64,000 nucleotides of DNA from Desulfofundulus salinus (lineage in GTDB: Bacteria; Bacillota; Desulfotomaculia; Desulfotomaculales; Desulfovirgulaceae): assembly GCF_003627965.1 (NCBI RefSeq), contig NZ_RBWE01000001.1, positions 62,001-126,000 of the forward strand, written 5' to 3'. The notes under the pieces were generated by a model that was given only the letters and a program-made list of their open reading frames with translations, was not told where the DNA came from and did not search any database. The translations under genes were made by a program, and so were the position numbers. This document shows, in pieces, positions 1-9,236 of this stretch. Position 1 is the stretch's first letter, and every line of letters begins with the position of its first letter.

Positions 1-675
1 CGCTACTATCCCGGGGATGCCGACAGCGCCCTGCTGGTGTTAAAAACCGCCCGGGAGTTTTACCCGCTCGTGTCGCGGGACTTTCGCTTTTCCTCAAAGA
101 AAAAGATCCCCCTGATTGTCCATCCTACACGGGAATCACTGAACGCCAGTTTGGGCTGGCCAGCCAGTGAAAATGCCATGGGCGTATACTGGGCGGGGGT
201 GATTAGAGTTCTTTCGCCCAACGCCTGGATAGATGCCCGGGACCCCCGGCAGGTGGAAGAGGTCTTTGTTGTCTCGGGGCCGGTGGCCCATGAGTTAACC
301 CACCTGGTGGTGGACTATATTACCCGGGGCAATGTGCCCCGCTGGTTCACCGAGGGCGTCGCCCAGTACGAGGAGTACAGGCTCACCGGCTTCCGGTTTG
401 CCAGAACCGGGGATTTTGCAGGAGAGCCACTCTATGACTTTGCGGAGATGGAGCGGGATTTTGACCAGCTGCCCAACCAGACCCTGGCCTACTGGCAGTC
501 CCTGGCGGCCGTGGAATACCTGGTGGAAGTCTATGGCGAGGAAAGCCTGCATAAAATTTTAGCAGCGCTGGGACAGGGACGGGATATGGATGCCGCCCTC
601 CAACAGGTTACCGGACAGGATCTCGACCAGTTCGCCGCCGGTCTTTGCTCGTGGCTTGGGCAAAAACGGGCTTAA
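1..675 (+). CDS. Peptidase MA-like (gluzincin) metallopeptidase, 5' end missing
   Basis: The reading frame is open from the first base of the window, so the start lies upstream; about 224 codons are visible. The zinc-protease motif HELTH is encoded at 289-303, and about 17 residues later comes a glutamate in WFTEGVAQYEEY, the third zinc ligand expected of gluzincins (the peptidase MA-like family). The first visible residues (YYPGDAD...) also fit that family's N-terminal pattern. It is probably an exported or envelope peptidase, but the signal peptide would lie outside the window. The substrate is unknown. murA follows about 100 bp downstream on the same strand. Confidence 0.8.
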   Translation, partial: RYYPGDADSALLVLKTAREFYPLVSRDFRFSSKKKIPLIVHPTRESLNASLGWPASENAMGVYWAGVIRVLSPNAWIDARDPRQVEEVFVVSGPVAHELTHLVVDYITRGNVPRWFTEGVAQYEEYRLTGFRFARTGDFAGEPLYDFAEMERDFDQLPNQTLAYWQSLAAVEYLVEVYGEESLHKILAALGQGRDMDAALQQVTGQDLDQFAAGLCSWLGQKRA

Positions 676-775
676 AGCGATTGATTGTTGGAAAAGCTTA
701 TTTTGTGGCAGGAATTGCGGGGTGGGATCGAGAATATAGGTTTAGTTTTTTCATGACGGGAGGAAAACGTTTTCT

Positions 776-2089
776 ATGGATAAATTGGTTGTTGCCGGGG
801 GAACATCCCTGCGGGGGCGGGTTGCCATTAGCGGGGCCAAAAACGCTTCCCTGGCTATTTTGTGTGCGGCCATAATGGCCACAGAACTGGTAACCCTGGA
901 AAATGTTCCCGACATCAGGGATGTACAGGTAATGGTGGAGATCCTCCGTTCCCTGGGGGCCCAAGTTCACCGCACCACTCCAGGTGGCAGCTTGCGCATA
1001 CTCATGACAGACCCGCCTGTCCAAATGCCCGCTTACCACCTGGCGAAGCAACTCCGGGCTTCCAATTTGTTGCTGGGACCCCTGCTGGCCCGTTTTGGCC
1101 GGGCGGAAATCTCCCTCCCCGGAGGGTGCAATATTGGGACCAGGCCCATGGATTTGCATTTCAAAGGTCTGACTGCCCTGGGAGCGCAGCTTTCCCTTGA
1201 ACGGGGCACAGTGGTCGCGCGGGCCGCCAGGCTGGAAGGGAACCGGGTGTACCTGGACTTCCCCAGCGTAGGGGCCACGGAAAATATCATGATGGCCGCG
1301 TGCCTGGCCCGGGGACAGACGGTGATCGAAAATGCCGCCCGGGAGCCGGAAGTGGTGGATCTGGCCAACTTTTTGAACTGCCTGGGAGCCAGGGTGCGGG
1401 GAGCCGGCACCGATGTGATCAAAATCGAAGGCGTGGATTCCCTGGGCGGTTGCCTGCGCTATGCGGTTATCCCCGACCGCATTGAGGCAGGTACCTTTAT
1501 GGTGGCGGCTGCTGCCACCCGGGGAGACGTGGTTTTGGAAAATGTCATCCCCCGTCACCTGGAACCATTGATTGCCAAACTGCGGGAGGCCGGAGTGGAG
1601 GTAGAGGAAGAGGAGGACCGCATCCGGGTCAGGGTCAGTGGTCCTTTAAGCCCCATCGACATCAAAACCATGCCCTACCCGGGGTTCCCCACGGATATGC
1701 AGTCCCAAATGATGGCCCTGTTGTCCACCGTTCCCGGTACCAGCGTGATCGTGGAAAATATTTTTGAAAATCGTTTCCGGGTTGCCGATGAACTGAAACG
1801 TATGGGTGCCCGGATCAAGGTGGAAGGCCGCCTGGCCGTGGTGGAGGGTGTGGAACGGCTGCAGGGGGCCTGTGTCCGGGCTACGGACCTGCGGGCGGGG
1901 GCTGCCCTGGTGGTGGCCGGGCTCATAGCTGAAGGTGAAACCCGGATCAGCAACGTGGTCTATATAGACCGGGGCTATTTCAATTTGGAAGAAAAGCTGA
2001 AGATGCTGGGTGCCCGGGTCTGGCGTGCTTCATCTGAAGGTGATGCCCTGGCTCGAAACGGATCCACAAAGAGGAGCGCTATAGTTTAG
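776..2089 (+). CDS. murA: UDP-N-acetylglucosamine 1-carboxyvinyltransferase
   Basis: Cytoplasmic enzyme of the first committed step of peptidoglycan synthesis: it transfers enolpyruvate from PEP to UDP-GlcNAc. The 437-residue product has the usual family length. It carries the substrate-binding Lys22-Asn23 pair in SGAKNA and the catalytic cysteine (Cys118) in LPGGCNIG, the residue that fosfomycin alkylates in this family. The ATG at 776 is preceded by a GGGAGGAAAA ribosome binding site. Firmicutes often carry two murA paralogues; the sequence alone does not show which one this is. It lies between the peptidase and rlmH, away from the spo0F-fba-rho block where Bacillus keeps its second copy. 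Confidence 0.95.
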   Translation: MDKLVVAGGTSLRGRVAISGAKNASLAILCAAIMATELVTLENVPDIRDVQVMVEILRSLGAQVHRTTPGGSLRILMTDPPVQMPAYHLAKQLRASNLLLGPLLARFGRAEISLPGGCNIGTRPMDLHFKGLTALGAQLSLERGTVVARAARLEGNRVYLDFPSVGATENIMMAACLARGQTVIENAAREPEVVDLANFLNCLGARVRGAGTDVIKIEGVDSLGGCLRYAVIPDRIEAGTFMVAAAATRGDVVLENVIPRHLEPLIAKLREAGVEVEEEEDRIRVRVSGPLSPIDIKTMPYPGFPTDMQSQMMALLSTVPGTSVIVENIFENRFRVADELKRMGARIKVEGRLAVVEGVERLQGACVRATDLRAGAALVVAGLIAEGETRISNVVYIDRGYFNLEEKLKMLGARVWRASSEGDALARNGSTKRSAIV

Positions 2090-2115
2090 AAAACTACAGG
2101 TAACGGGAAGAGTCG

Positions 2116-2595
2116 ATGCAGATCACAATACTATGCGTTGGAAAACTGAAGGAGGATTTCTTGCGGCTGGCCCAAAGGGAATACCTCAAGCGGCTGCACT
2201 CCTATGCCCGGCTTGAGATGGTGGAAGTCAGGGAAGAAATCCTGCCCCCAACCGGAGAAAGGAACGCAGTGGAAACAGTCCTCAAAAAAGAGGGGGAGCA
2301 CCTGTTACAGAGGATTCCGGACAACAGTTATGTGGTCGCCCTGGACAGGGAGGGAGTAATGCTTACCTCCGAGGAATTTGCCGACTTTCTGCACAACCTC
2401 GGTTTGCAGGGGCAGAGCAAATTGTATTTTGTCATCGGGGGGAGTGCGGGGCTGGCCAGGACCGTCCTGGACAGGGCCTCCATGCGGCTCTCTTTTTCAA
2501 AATTTACTTTTCCCCACCAGCTAATGCGCGTTATTTTGCTGGAGCAGCTGTACCGGGCCTTTAAAATCATCCGTGGTGAGAAGTACCACCGTTAG
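2116..2595 (+). CDS. rlmH: 23S rRNA (pseudouridine1915-N3)-methyltransferase
   Basis: SPOUT-class methyltransferase that methylates pseudouridine 1915 in helix 69 of 23S rRNA on assembled ribosomes, using SAM. The 159-residue length is typical. The N-terminal [13 protein letters not shown] and the SAM-binding knot segment FVIGGSAGL, followed by [24 protein letters not shown] near the C-terminus, are characteristic. It starts 26 bp after murA and probably shares its transcript. Confidence 0.95.
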   Translation: MQITILCVGKLKEDFLRLAQREYLKRLHSYARLEMVEVREEILPPTGERNAVETVLKKEGEHLLQRIPDNSYVVALDREGVMLTSEEFADFLHNLGLQGQSKLYFVIGGSAGLARTVLDRASMRLSFSKFTFPHQLMRVILLEQLYRAFKIIRGEKYHR

Positions 2596-2859
2596 AGTAT
2601 ACAGGCCGAAAAAAACGGATGACCAAAATGGAACCGGATTACAGCAGGAATAAATCATTTTTTAGCGAACTCAAAGATAAGGGATTTAAGTTTTCTTTTG
2701 TTAAAATTTTTTATCGTCAAATTGGGGCCTTTCGGGAGGAATAGGTTAAAACACATCGAATTACTTAGTGTTGGAGACCCGGCACGAGAAAGGCCTGTCA
2801 AAAAGCTCGTGAGCAAAGGGACAAGTTTTTATTTCTAAAAATTTAAAGGAGGTAGCGTG

Positions 2860-3045
2860 ATGTACGTAGTAACTGTAGATCGCGACAAGTGCGAGGGTTG
2901 TGGCGAGTGCGTGGACTCCTGTCCGGGCAGCGTGCTGGAGATGAAGGATGGCAAGGCGTTCGTGGTCAATTCCGATGATTGCCTCGGATGCGAAACATGT
3001 GTTACCGTATGCCCGTCGGGAGCGGTGACGCTGGAAGAAAGGTAG
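2860..3045 (+). CDS. 2[4Fe-4S] ferredoxin upstream of dsrAB
   Basis: A 61-residue ferredoxin with two cluster motifs: CEGCGECVDSCPG near the N-terminus and CLGCETCVTVCPS near the C-terminus. The ATG at 2860 is preferred over the in-frame GTG at 2857, because AAAGGAGGT at 2846-2854 is then well spaced. It lies about 125 bp before dsrA, which suggests a small electron carrier for the sulfite reduction pathway. Which enzyme it serves cannot be read from the sequence. The 264-bp gap before it holds no gene I can support. Confidence 0.9.
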   Translation: MYVVTVDRDKCEGCGECVDSCPGSVLEMKDGKAFVVNSDDCLGCETCVTVCPSGAVTLEER

Positions 3046-3169
3046 AAAAATTTAGCGGAAGAGAGGTGAGAGGAGAGAAGGTTGTTCTGGCTCTGGTTTC
3101 AGGTAATTTCAAGCATGGGTACTGCACAAGGCAAGGATACATTCAAGCGTTAGTAAAGGAGGCGTGCTG

Positions 3170-4585
3170 ATGTTTGAACCAAAGAGGCCTCAAAAAGAAC
3201 TAAAGTATGAAGAGCTTCGAATTTATACTGACGAAGAATTGAAAAACTTTACCGAAGAAGAATTAAAAGAATTTAAAATAAAGCACGAAATTCCCGCCCT
3301 GGAAGAGCTGGAGAAAGGACCGTGGCCCAGCTTTGTGGCCGATGCCAAGCAAGAGGCCCTGCGCCGCAGAAAGCTTGCCGACGACCGGATCATGATTGAC
3401 CGGTATGTGGTGGAAGACCTGCTGGGCCAGCTGGAGCTTTCCTTTAAGGACGGCGAGACCCACTGGAAGCACGGCGGTATTGTGGGCGTGTTTGGCTATG
3501 GCGGCGGCGTCATCGGGAGATACTCCGACCTGCCGGAAAAGTTCCCGGGCATTGCCCATTTCCATACCATCCGCGTTAACCAGCCAGCCAGTAAGTTTTA
3601 CAAGACCGATTTCCTGCGCTCACTCTGTGATCTGTGGGAGTACCGGGGCAGCGGCCTTGTGAATATGCACGGTTCCACCGGGGATATTATTCTTTTAGGA
3701 ACCACCACCGAGCAGCTGGAGCCCATTTTCTACGACATGACCCATGAACTGGATCAGGACCTCGGCGGTTCCGGCTCCAACCTGCGGACTCCCTCCTGCT
3801 GTATCGGTAAAGCTCGCTGCGAATGGGCCTGCTACGACACCCAGGAAATGTGCTATGAGATGACCATGCATTACCAGGACGAGCTTCACCGCCCGGCCTT
3901 CCCGTACAAGTTTAAGTTCAAGTTCGACGGCTGCCCCAACTGCTGTGTGGCTTCCATTGCCCGTGCCGACATTGCCTTTATTGGCACATGGCGCGACGAC
4001 ATCCGCATCGATCAGGAAGCCGTGAAGGGATACATTGCCGGCGACATTGTGCCCAGGGGTGGTGCCAACAAGGGCAGAGACTGGGGCAAGTTTGACATTC
4101 AAAAGGAAGTCATCGACCTTTGCCCATCCCAGTGCATGTGGATGGAAGACGGCAAGCTGATGATCGACAACAAGGAATGTGTGCGCTGCATGCACTGCAT
4201 TAACGTGATGCCGCAGGCGCTCAGACCCGGCCAGGACACCGGCGTGAGCATCCTGGTGGGTGCAAAGGCCCCCATCCTGGAAGGCGCACAAATTTCGCAG
4301 GTGATCGTGCCCTTTATGAAGGCGGAGCCGCCCTATGATAATATTAAAGAAGTTATTGAAAGAATCTGGGATTACTGGATGGAAGAAGGAAAGAACCGCG
4401 AGCGTGTTGGAGAGCTCATCCAGCGTGTTGGCTTGCCCAAGTTCCTGGAGGCAATCGGCCTGCCGCCTGCACCGCAAATGATCAAGGCGCCGCGTGCCAA
4501 CCCGTACATCTTCTGGAAGGAAGAGGACGTACCCGGCGGATTCACCAGAGACATTAAAGATTATCGGGCCAGACACAAGAGGTAA
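3170..4585 (+). CDS. dsrA: Dissimilatory sulfite reductase, alpha subunit
   Basis: With DsrB it forms the cytoplasmic alpha2beta2 siroheme enzyme that reduces sulfite and loads the product onto DsrC. The 471-residue protein has the siroheme/[4Fe-4S] cysteine motifs [12 protein letters not shown] (near 3796) and CPNCC (near 3933), then an inserted ferredoxin domain with CPSQC and CVRCMHC (4120-4200). The ATG at 3170 is chosen over the GTG at 3164 because AAAGGAGG at 3155-3162 fits it better. The N-terminal ~50 residues are unusually charged (EEL/KEF repeats). dsrB follows 20 bp later. Confidence 0.98.
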   Translation: MFEPKRPQKELKYEELRIYTDEELKNFTEEELKEFKIKHEIPALEELEKGPWPSFVADAKQEALRRRKLADDRIMIDRYVVEDLLGQLELSFKDGETHWKHGGIVGVFGYGGGVIGRYSDLPEKFPGIAHFHTIRVNQPASKFYKTDFLRSLCDLWEYRGSGLVNMHGSTGDIILLGTTTEQLEPIFYDMTHELDQDLGGSGSNLRTPSCCIGKARCEWACYDTQEMCYEMTMHYQDELHRPAFPYKFKFKFDGCPNCCVASIARADIAFIGTWRDDIRIDQEAVKGYIAGDIVPRGGANKGRDWGKFDIQKEVIDLCPSQCMWMEDGKLMIDNKECVRCMHCINVMPQALRPGQDTGVSILVGAKAPILEGAQISQVIVPFMKAEPPYDNIKEVIERIWDYWMEEGKNRERVGELIQRVGLPKFLEAIGLPPAPQMIKAPRANPYIFWKEEDVPGGFTRDIKDYRARHKR

Positions 4586-4605
4586 ATAATAAGGGGGTTT
4601 GTTGG

Positions 4606-5793
4606 ATGGCTCTTTCCACTGGGAAATACGGTAAATTCGATCCGCAAAGTCCAACCAAGGATAGGATTACGGATATTGGTCCGCGCCACTACTGGGAATT
4701 CTTCCCGCCCAGCATTCAAAAGAACTACGGTAAGTGGTTATACCACGAGATCCTCGAGCCGGGCGTGCTGGTGCATGTTTCCGAGACCGGGGACAGGGTT
4801 TACACGGTCAGGTGCGGTTCGCCCCGCCTGATGACCGTACAGCACGTGCGGGAAATTTGCGATATTGCCGACAAATACTGCGACGGCTATGTGCGTTTCA
4901 CCACCCGCAACAACATCGAGTTTATCGTGGACAGCCTTGAGAAGGTGGAAGCCCTCAAGAAGGATCTGTGGAGCCGCAAGTTTGTTTCCGGAAGCTACAA
5001 GTTCCCCATCGGTGGCACGGGGGCCAGCGTCACCAATATCGTGCACACCCAGGGATACGTGCACTGCCATACCCCGGCCACGGATGCTTCCTCCCTGGTC
5101 AAGGCCGTCATGGACGACCTGTTTGACTACTTCACCGGCATGACCCTGCCGGCCAAGGTGCGGGTGGCGGTGGCCTGCTGCCTGAACATGTGCGGTGCGG
5201 TCCACTGTTCGGACATCGCCCTGCTCGGCATTCACCGGAAGCCCCCGATCATTGACCACGAGGTCATTGATCAGGTCTGCGAGCTTCCCCTGGTCATTTC
5301 TTCCTGCCCCCTGGGCGCCATTTCGCCCGACAAGACCCCGGAAGGCAGGAGGACCCTCAAGATTAAGGTTGAGCGCTGCATGTTCTGCGGCAACTGCTAC
5401 ACCATGTGCCCGGCTCTGCCCATTGCCGACAAGGAAGGCGACGGCGTAGCCATACTGGTGGGCGGCAAGATCTCAAACGCGGTCAGCGAGCCCAAGTTCT
5501 CCAAGGTAGTGGTGGCTTACCTGCCCAACAACTTCCCGCGGTTCCCGGAAGTGGTCCAGACCGTGAAGAAGATTGTGGAGGTTTATGCCGCCGATGCCCG
5601 GAAGCACGAGCGCCTGGGCGACTGGGCCGAGCGTATCGGTTGGGAGAAATTCTTTGAGAAGACCGGTATACCGTTTACCGAGCACCTCATTGACGATTAC
5701 CGCCTGGCCTACGACACGTTCCGGACCAGCACCCAGTTCAAGTTCACGGAAGCGGCCTGGAACGTTTCCAGGGCGGCCGGTGGAATTGACTAA
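4606..5793 (+). CDS. dsrB: Dissimilatory sulfite reductase, beta subunit
   Basis: Partner of DsrA. In this family the beta subunit contributes the functional siroheme site. The 395-residue product shows [13 protein letters not shown] (around 5173-5210) for siroheme/cluster binding and a ferredoxin domain with [14 protein letters not shown] (5377-5415). It is 20 bp downstream of dsrA with AAGGGGGTT as ribosome binding site, so the two are co-transcribed. Length and motif order match known DsrB proteins. Confidence 0.98.
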   Translation: MALSTGKYGKFDPQSPTKDRITDIGPRHYWEFFPPSIQKNYGKWLYHEILEPGVLVHVSETGDRVYTVRCGSPRLMTVQHVREICDIADKYCDGYVRFTTRNNIEFIVDSLEKVEALKKDLWSRKFVSGSYKFPIGGTGASVTNIVHTQGYVHCHTPATDASSLVKAVMDDLFDYFTGMTLPAKVRVAVACCLNMCGAVHCSDIALLGIHRKPPIIDHEVIDQVCELPLVISSCPLGAISPDKTPEGRRTLKIKVERCMFCGNCYTMCPALPIADKEGDGVAILVGGKISNAVSEPKFSKVVVAYLPNNFPRFPEVVQTVKKIVEVYAADARKHERLGDWAERIGWEKFFEKTGIPFTEHLIDDYRLAYDTFRTSTQFKFTEAAWNVSRAAGGID

Positions 5794-5875
5794 GTTCTGT
5801 GGCGGGCAGGCGTTCTTCAAAAACGCCTGCCCCGGTCACTTCTATTTATAGCAGGAGAAAGGGTGGGATTACCTG

Positions 5876-6109
5876 ATGGAAGAGATTAAAAAAGCGATTT
5901 TAGAGTTTGCCAATGCCAGCAAGAAAACCAGATTCTACTTTAAAGATATGGAAAAGGCGGTGCAGGAAAAGATTCCCACTGCCAAGGCGAGGGAAATTAA
6001 GAAGGCTGCCAGCGAGCTGATCAATGAGGGCACGCTGATTTACTTCTCCACCGGCAGCACAACCATGTACGGCTTGAAGGATAGGTGCGCGTCCGACGAG
6101 CCACAATAA
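5876..6109 (+). CDS. dsrD: DsrD, winged-helix partner of DsrAB
   Basis: A 77-residue basic protein (MEEIKKAILEFANASKKT...) with the winged-helix character of DsrD and the usual position directly after dsrB. DsrD is known to act as an allosteric activator of DsrAB in sulfate-reducing organisms and is generally absent from sulfur oxidisers. Its presence therefore supports the reductive direction. Ribosome binding site AGGAGAAAGG lies upstream. Confidence 0.93.
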   Translation: MEEIKKAILEFANASKKTRFYFKDMEKAVQEKIPTAKAREIKKAASELINEGTLIYFSTGSTTMYGLKDRCASDEPQ

Positions 6110-6207
6110 AAAAGCCTGTTTAACCTTGTTTTGTTCTGATGGCGCTCGGAACGGCTTGCTATTCGCTACGAGTAGCGGCCTTAATTTTTGTAAAGTAGGG
6201 GGGTACG

Positions 6208-6834
6208 ATGGAAAAAACTAACGACACGCAAGCATTTGTGGAAAAGCAGGTGAACATGCTGCAGGAAAACCCCGGTTGTGCCAGCGCCAAATACAACCTG
6301 GGCGTAATGCTCATGCAGCAGGGCAGGCTGGATGAAGCAAAAATTCTCTTTGAAGAAGCCATTGCCGACGGCACCAGGATGTTTGAGGCTTACGTTAACC
6401 TGGGCTATATATACTTTAAAAAGGGTGACCTGGAAAAGGTCGAAGAGTGCAACCGCAAAGCGGTGGAAATAGAACCCCGTTATGCTCGTGGTTATGCCAA
6501 TCTGGGGTTTGCCTACCTGCAGATGGAAAAAACCGATGAGGCCATCGAAGTGCTTCACAAAGCCATCGAATTAAACCCCAGGATTGTCCAGGCGTGGTGC
6601 AACCTGGCCAACGCCTATCTCCAAAAAGGCGAACTGGATCAGGCCATAAAGACCAACCAAAAACTGCTGGAAATGGCACCGGATTTTTCACTGGGTCATA
6701 ATAACCTGGCTTACGCCTACTACTTGAAGGGGGATATGGTCCGGGCCGCCGGGCACCTGAAGCGGGCCCTGGAGCTGGGATTTGAGGCTCACCCGGATTT
6801 TTTGAAGGAGATGGAACCATACCTCAAGAAATAA
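6208..6834 (+). CDS. Tetratricopeptide repeat protein in the dsr locus
   Basis: A 208-residue cytoplasmic protein built almost wholly of TPR units of about 34 residues. The repeats start near residue 20 with CASAKYNLGVMLMQQGRLDEA and continue through AYVNLGYIYFKKGDLEKVEE, GYANLGFAYLQMEKTDEAIE, AWCNLANAYLQKGELDQAIK and GHNNLAYAYYLKGDMVRAAG. There is no signal peptide or catalytic motif. TPR proteins bind other proteins, so a scaffold or maturation role for Dsr components is a guess from position only. Ribosome binding site AGGGGGG precedes ATG 6208. Confidence 0.85.
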   Translation: MEKTNDTQAFVEKQVNMLQENPGCASAKYNLGVMLMQQGRLDEAKILFEEAIADGTRMFEAYVNLGYIYFKKGDLEKVEECNRKAVEIEPRYARGYANLGFAYLQMEKTDEAIEVLHKAIELNPRIVQAWCNLANAYLQKGELDQAIKTNQKLLEMAPDFSLGHNNLAYAYYLKGDMVRAAGHLKRALELGFEAHPDFLKEMEPYLKK

Positions 6835-6857
6835 AAGGATGACAGGGGGAACTGCCT

Positions 6858-7106
6858 GTGCCCATCTACGAGTTCAGATGCCTGAATTGTGGCGGTCTTT
6901 TCGAAAAACTGTTTTTGAACCCCAATGAGCAAGTGGAAATTCGCTGCCCCCAGTGCCAGTCCGACTCCTTCGAGCGTGTGATCAGCCGGGTTAATTACGT
7001 GGACAAGACGGGAGCGGGCAGGAGCGCGCCGAAAGTGGTCACCAAGTCGTGCAGCCCGGGGAATACCTGCGCGACCTTTGAAATACCGGGGCCGGGTGAA
7101 AAATAA
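6858..7106 (+). CDS. FmdB-family zinc ribbon protein
   Basis: An 82-residue protein beginning MPIYEFRCLNCGGLFEKLF and continuing with EIRCPQCQ, the CxxC...CxxC zinc ribbon of the FmdB/CxxC_CxxC_SSSS family of putative regulators. GTG 6858 is preceded by AGGGGGA. It is 23 bp after the TPR gene and 16 bp before the HEAT-repeat gene, so the three form a tight unit. Two further cysteines occur near the C-terminus (SCSPGNTC). Function unknown. Confidence 0.85.
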   Translation: MPIYEFRCLNCGGLFEKLFLNPNEQVEIRCPQCQSDSFERVISRVNYVDKTGAGRSAPKVVTKSCSPGNTCATFEIPGPGEK

Positions 7107-7122
7107 ACGCGGGGAGTCGATC

Positions 7123-8232
7123 ATGAGGGGAAGGCCTCCTTTAAAGGACTATATTCAAATACCCAAATGTCCTTTTTGTGGCATGAACATTGAGCGGCCT
7201 CAAGAGGTGGTGGCCACAGCAAACTCGCCCGGAATGCCCGTGGGTTCCTGCACGTGCGGCGCGGTATACGCCTTTGACGTCTCGGGACGGAACCTGGGTT
7301 CCGCCTTCATAGAAGCACTGGTTTTTGCGTGCAACATGGACTGGGATATGGCCTGGGGGCTGCTCCCGGATAAAGACTACCGGGAAGAGATCGTCAAAAA
7401 TTACGACCTGCAAAACCACCTGATCATTCCTGGAGGTTTTTTTGAGGGCAGGAAAATTGCCGGAGCCCTTTATTTCATCAGGCTGAACAGGGATATGCTC
7501 GAGGTTACCCGCCAGAGTGTTACCAGGTTGCTGGACAGGCCCGCTATATCTTATGTACCAGGGGAAAAGGCAGATTTTAATGAAGGGAAAAAAGTTTCCA
7601 AAAAAGAACTGGAGGCCTGGGTGAAGGAGTACCGGGTGGAAAGTGTGCTCCGGGCCGTCCATCAGGACCACAAGATTCTCTGGCTGTTAAGGCGGTTGCT
7701 GTGTGCCGATGACCCGCTCATCCGGATGCGGGCGGCGGATCTGATGGGCAAGGCGGCAAAAATAGTTGCCCTGGAAAGGCCTGGCAAAGTAACCGAGCTT
7801 TTGAAAGCGCTGTTCAATTCCCTTGCCGATACCGGTGCGTCAAGCTGGGCAACGCTCGATGCCGTGGGGGAAATTATGGGCAACTCCATAGATGAATTTT
7901 CCGGTTACCTTTCAGCTCTACTTCCGCTTTTGCATGAGGACCATTTACAGGCGGATGTCCTGAGGGCCCTGCACAGGATTGCCGCCGCAAACCCGGAACT
8001 GCTCAGGAAATTTTCGTCCCTTTTTATCTCCTTCCTTGGCGACTCCAACCCGGAAGTGCGGGGTTATGCAGTCCTGATCCTCGGTGCCCTGGGGGAAACC
8101 GGCGCAAGGACGGAATTGGAATCATTGCGGGGGGACGACTCGGAAATAGCCCTATACGAGAGCGGCCGGTTAATTAAAAAATCTGTTGGTAGGCTTGCTG
8201 AAGAAGCTTTAAGGGATATGAACTGGTTATAA
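7123..8232 (+). CDS. Zinc-ribbon / HEAT-like repeat protein
   Basis: A 369-residue cytoplasmic protein. The first 50 residues hold a zinc-ribbon-like segment (CPFCGMN... then GSCTCGAVYAFD). A middle region of about 120 residues has no motif I recognise, and the last 180 residues look like HEAT/PBS-lyase repeats (DDPLIRMRAADLMGKAA; DSNPEVRGYAVLILGALGETGA). ATG 7123 is chosen over an in-frame start at 7078 because GGGGAG at 7111-7116 fits it and the upstream start would overlap fmdB. HEAT repeats mediate protein contacts, so a role with Dsr or its assembly is inference from context only. Confidence 0.75.
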   Translation: MRGRPPLKDYIQIPKCPFCGMNIERPQEVVATANSPGMPVGSCTCGAVYAFDVSGRNLGSAFIEALVFACNMDWDMAWGLLPDKDYREEIVKNYDLQNHLIIPGGFFEGRKIAGALYFIRLNRDMLEVTRQSVTRLLDRPAISYVPGEKADFNEGKKVSKKELEAWVKEYRVESVLRAVHQDHKILWLLRRLLCADDPLIRMRAADLMGKAAKIVALERPGKVTELLKALFNSLADTGASSWATLDAVGEIMGNSIDEFSGYLSALLPLLHEDHLQADVLRALHRIAAANPELLRKFSSLFISFLGDSNPEVRGYAVLILGALGETGARTELESLRGDDSEIALYESGRLIKKSVGRLAEEALRDMNWL

Positions 8233-8415
8233 GTAATTTTTCCCTTGAGCAGGAATCGCCAGCAGCCATGCCGAATAATCAAACGTAAAAGTTATTTTTT
8301 TTCTATATAAAGGCAATTAAAGTCATCCATGTAGAAAGGGAGTGGTTTAATGGCAGGTCTTTAAATAAAGCAGGTACGGGCTGTGGGGGAGAAGTAAACG
8401 AGGAGGTGTCAATTT

Positions 8416-9222
8416 GTGACCTACTTTATTGCCCAAATATTGCCGTATATTACGGTTACCGTTTTTATTCTCGGGGTTATTTACCGGCTCTGGCGCTGGG
8501 CGGCATCGCGGATCGTGCACAACATTACCCTTTCGCCCTTTCCCCAGACCAAAACAGAGGTGCTGGGCATTTACCTGCGGGAAATCCTGCTTTTTCGTAA
8601 CGTCTTCAACTTCGACCGCCCGCTGTGGGTAGGCGCCTGGCCCATGCATATAGCTTTGCTCAACGTGATTGGCGGTCACGTGGTGGGCTTTTACTTCCTG
8701 GGCAAGCAGTTTGTTTACCTGGGGGCCTCTGAAGCCCTGAGCAAATATTTATCCAACCTGCTGGGAACGGTTTTTGGAATAATCCTGCTGGCCGGGTTGT
8801 TGTACCTCCTTTACCGGCGGGTTGCCATTGACAAGCTCAGGCAGGTGTCCAACCCGAGCGATTATCTCATGCTACTTTTGCTCATTGCTATAGTATCTGT
8901 AGGTAACTTCATGCGCCTGGTTCCGGAATACGGTATGCACTACGAACCGGTGAAGGAGTATTTTACCACTCTCATCCTGTTCCAGCCAGCAGCGATTCCC
9001 GAAGGTAATCCTTTCTTTATCACCCACTTGTTGCTGGCCCAGATCCTGATTATGGTCCTCCCCTTCAGCAAGCTGATGCACCTGTTTGGCATGTTCGGCA
9101 TGCGCTGGATTGAAAACCGGGTCTATAAGGAGCCGGCACCCGGGTTGCCCAACGTAGACGTGGCCGCTGCCCGGGCCAGGGGAACCGGCCTTTCGTCCGC
9201 CGGCAGCACAGACGTGGCTTAG
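8416..9222 (+). CDS. dsrM: DsrM, b-type cytochrome of the sulfite reduction membrane complex
   Basis: A 268-residue integral membrane protein of the NarI/DsrM type with about five or six hydrophobic helices and several helix-embedded histidines, as expected for haem b binding. It should take electrons from menaquinol and pass them to DsrK. GTG 8416 has AGGAGGTG at 8401-8408. The 183-bp gap after the HEAT gene shows no gene. No dsrJ, dsrO or dsrP genes follow, matching the short DsrMK complex of Gram-positive sulfate reducers. Confidence 0.92.
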   Translation: MTYFIAQILPYITVTVFILGVIYRLWRWAASRIVHNITLSPFPQTKTEVLGIYLREILLFRNVFNFDRPLWVGAWPMHIALLNVIGGHVVGFYFLGKQFVYLGASEALSKYLSNLLGTVFGIILLAGLLYLLYRRVAIDKLRQVSNPSDYLMLLLLIAIVSVGNFMRLVPEYGMHYEPVKEYFTTLILFQPAAIPEGNPFFITHLLLAQILIMVLPFSKLMHLFGMFGMRWIENRVYKEPAPGLPNVDVAAARARGTGLSSAGSTDVA

Positions 9223-9236
9223 AGGGGGTGTAACAG

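Noticed and set aside
698-1558. 286-codon minus-strand frame opposite murA
   Set aside because: Antisense shadow of murA; composition is His/Pro/Gly-rich without any domain, and no ribosome binding site fits.
2619-2744. 41-codon frame before the ferredoxin gene
   Set aside because: Lys/Phe-rich and uninterrupted, but with a weak ribosome binding site and no recognisable feature; too short to support.
3695-4654. 319-codon minus-strand frame opposite dsrA
   Set aside because: Shadow frame of a certain gene; no motif.
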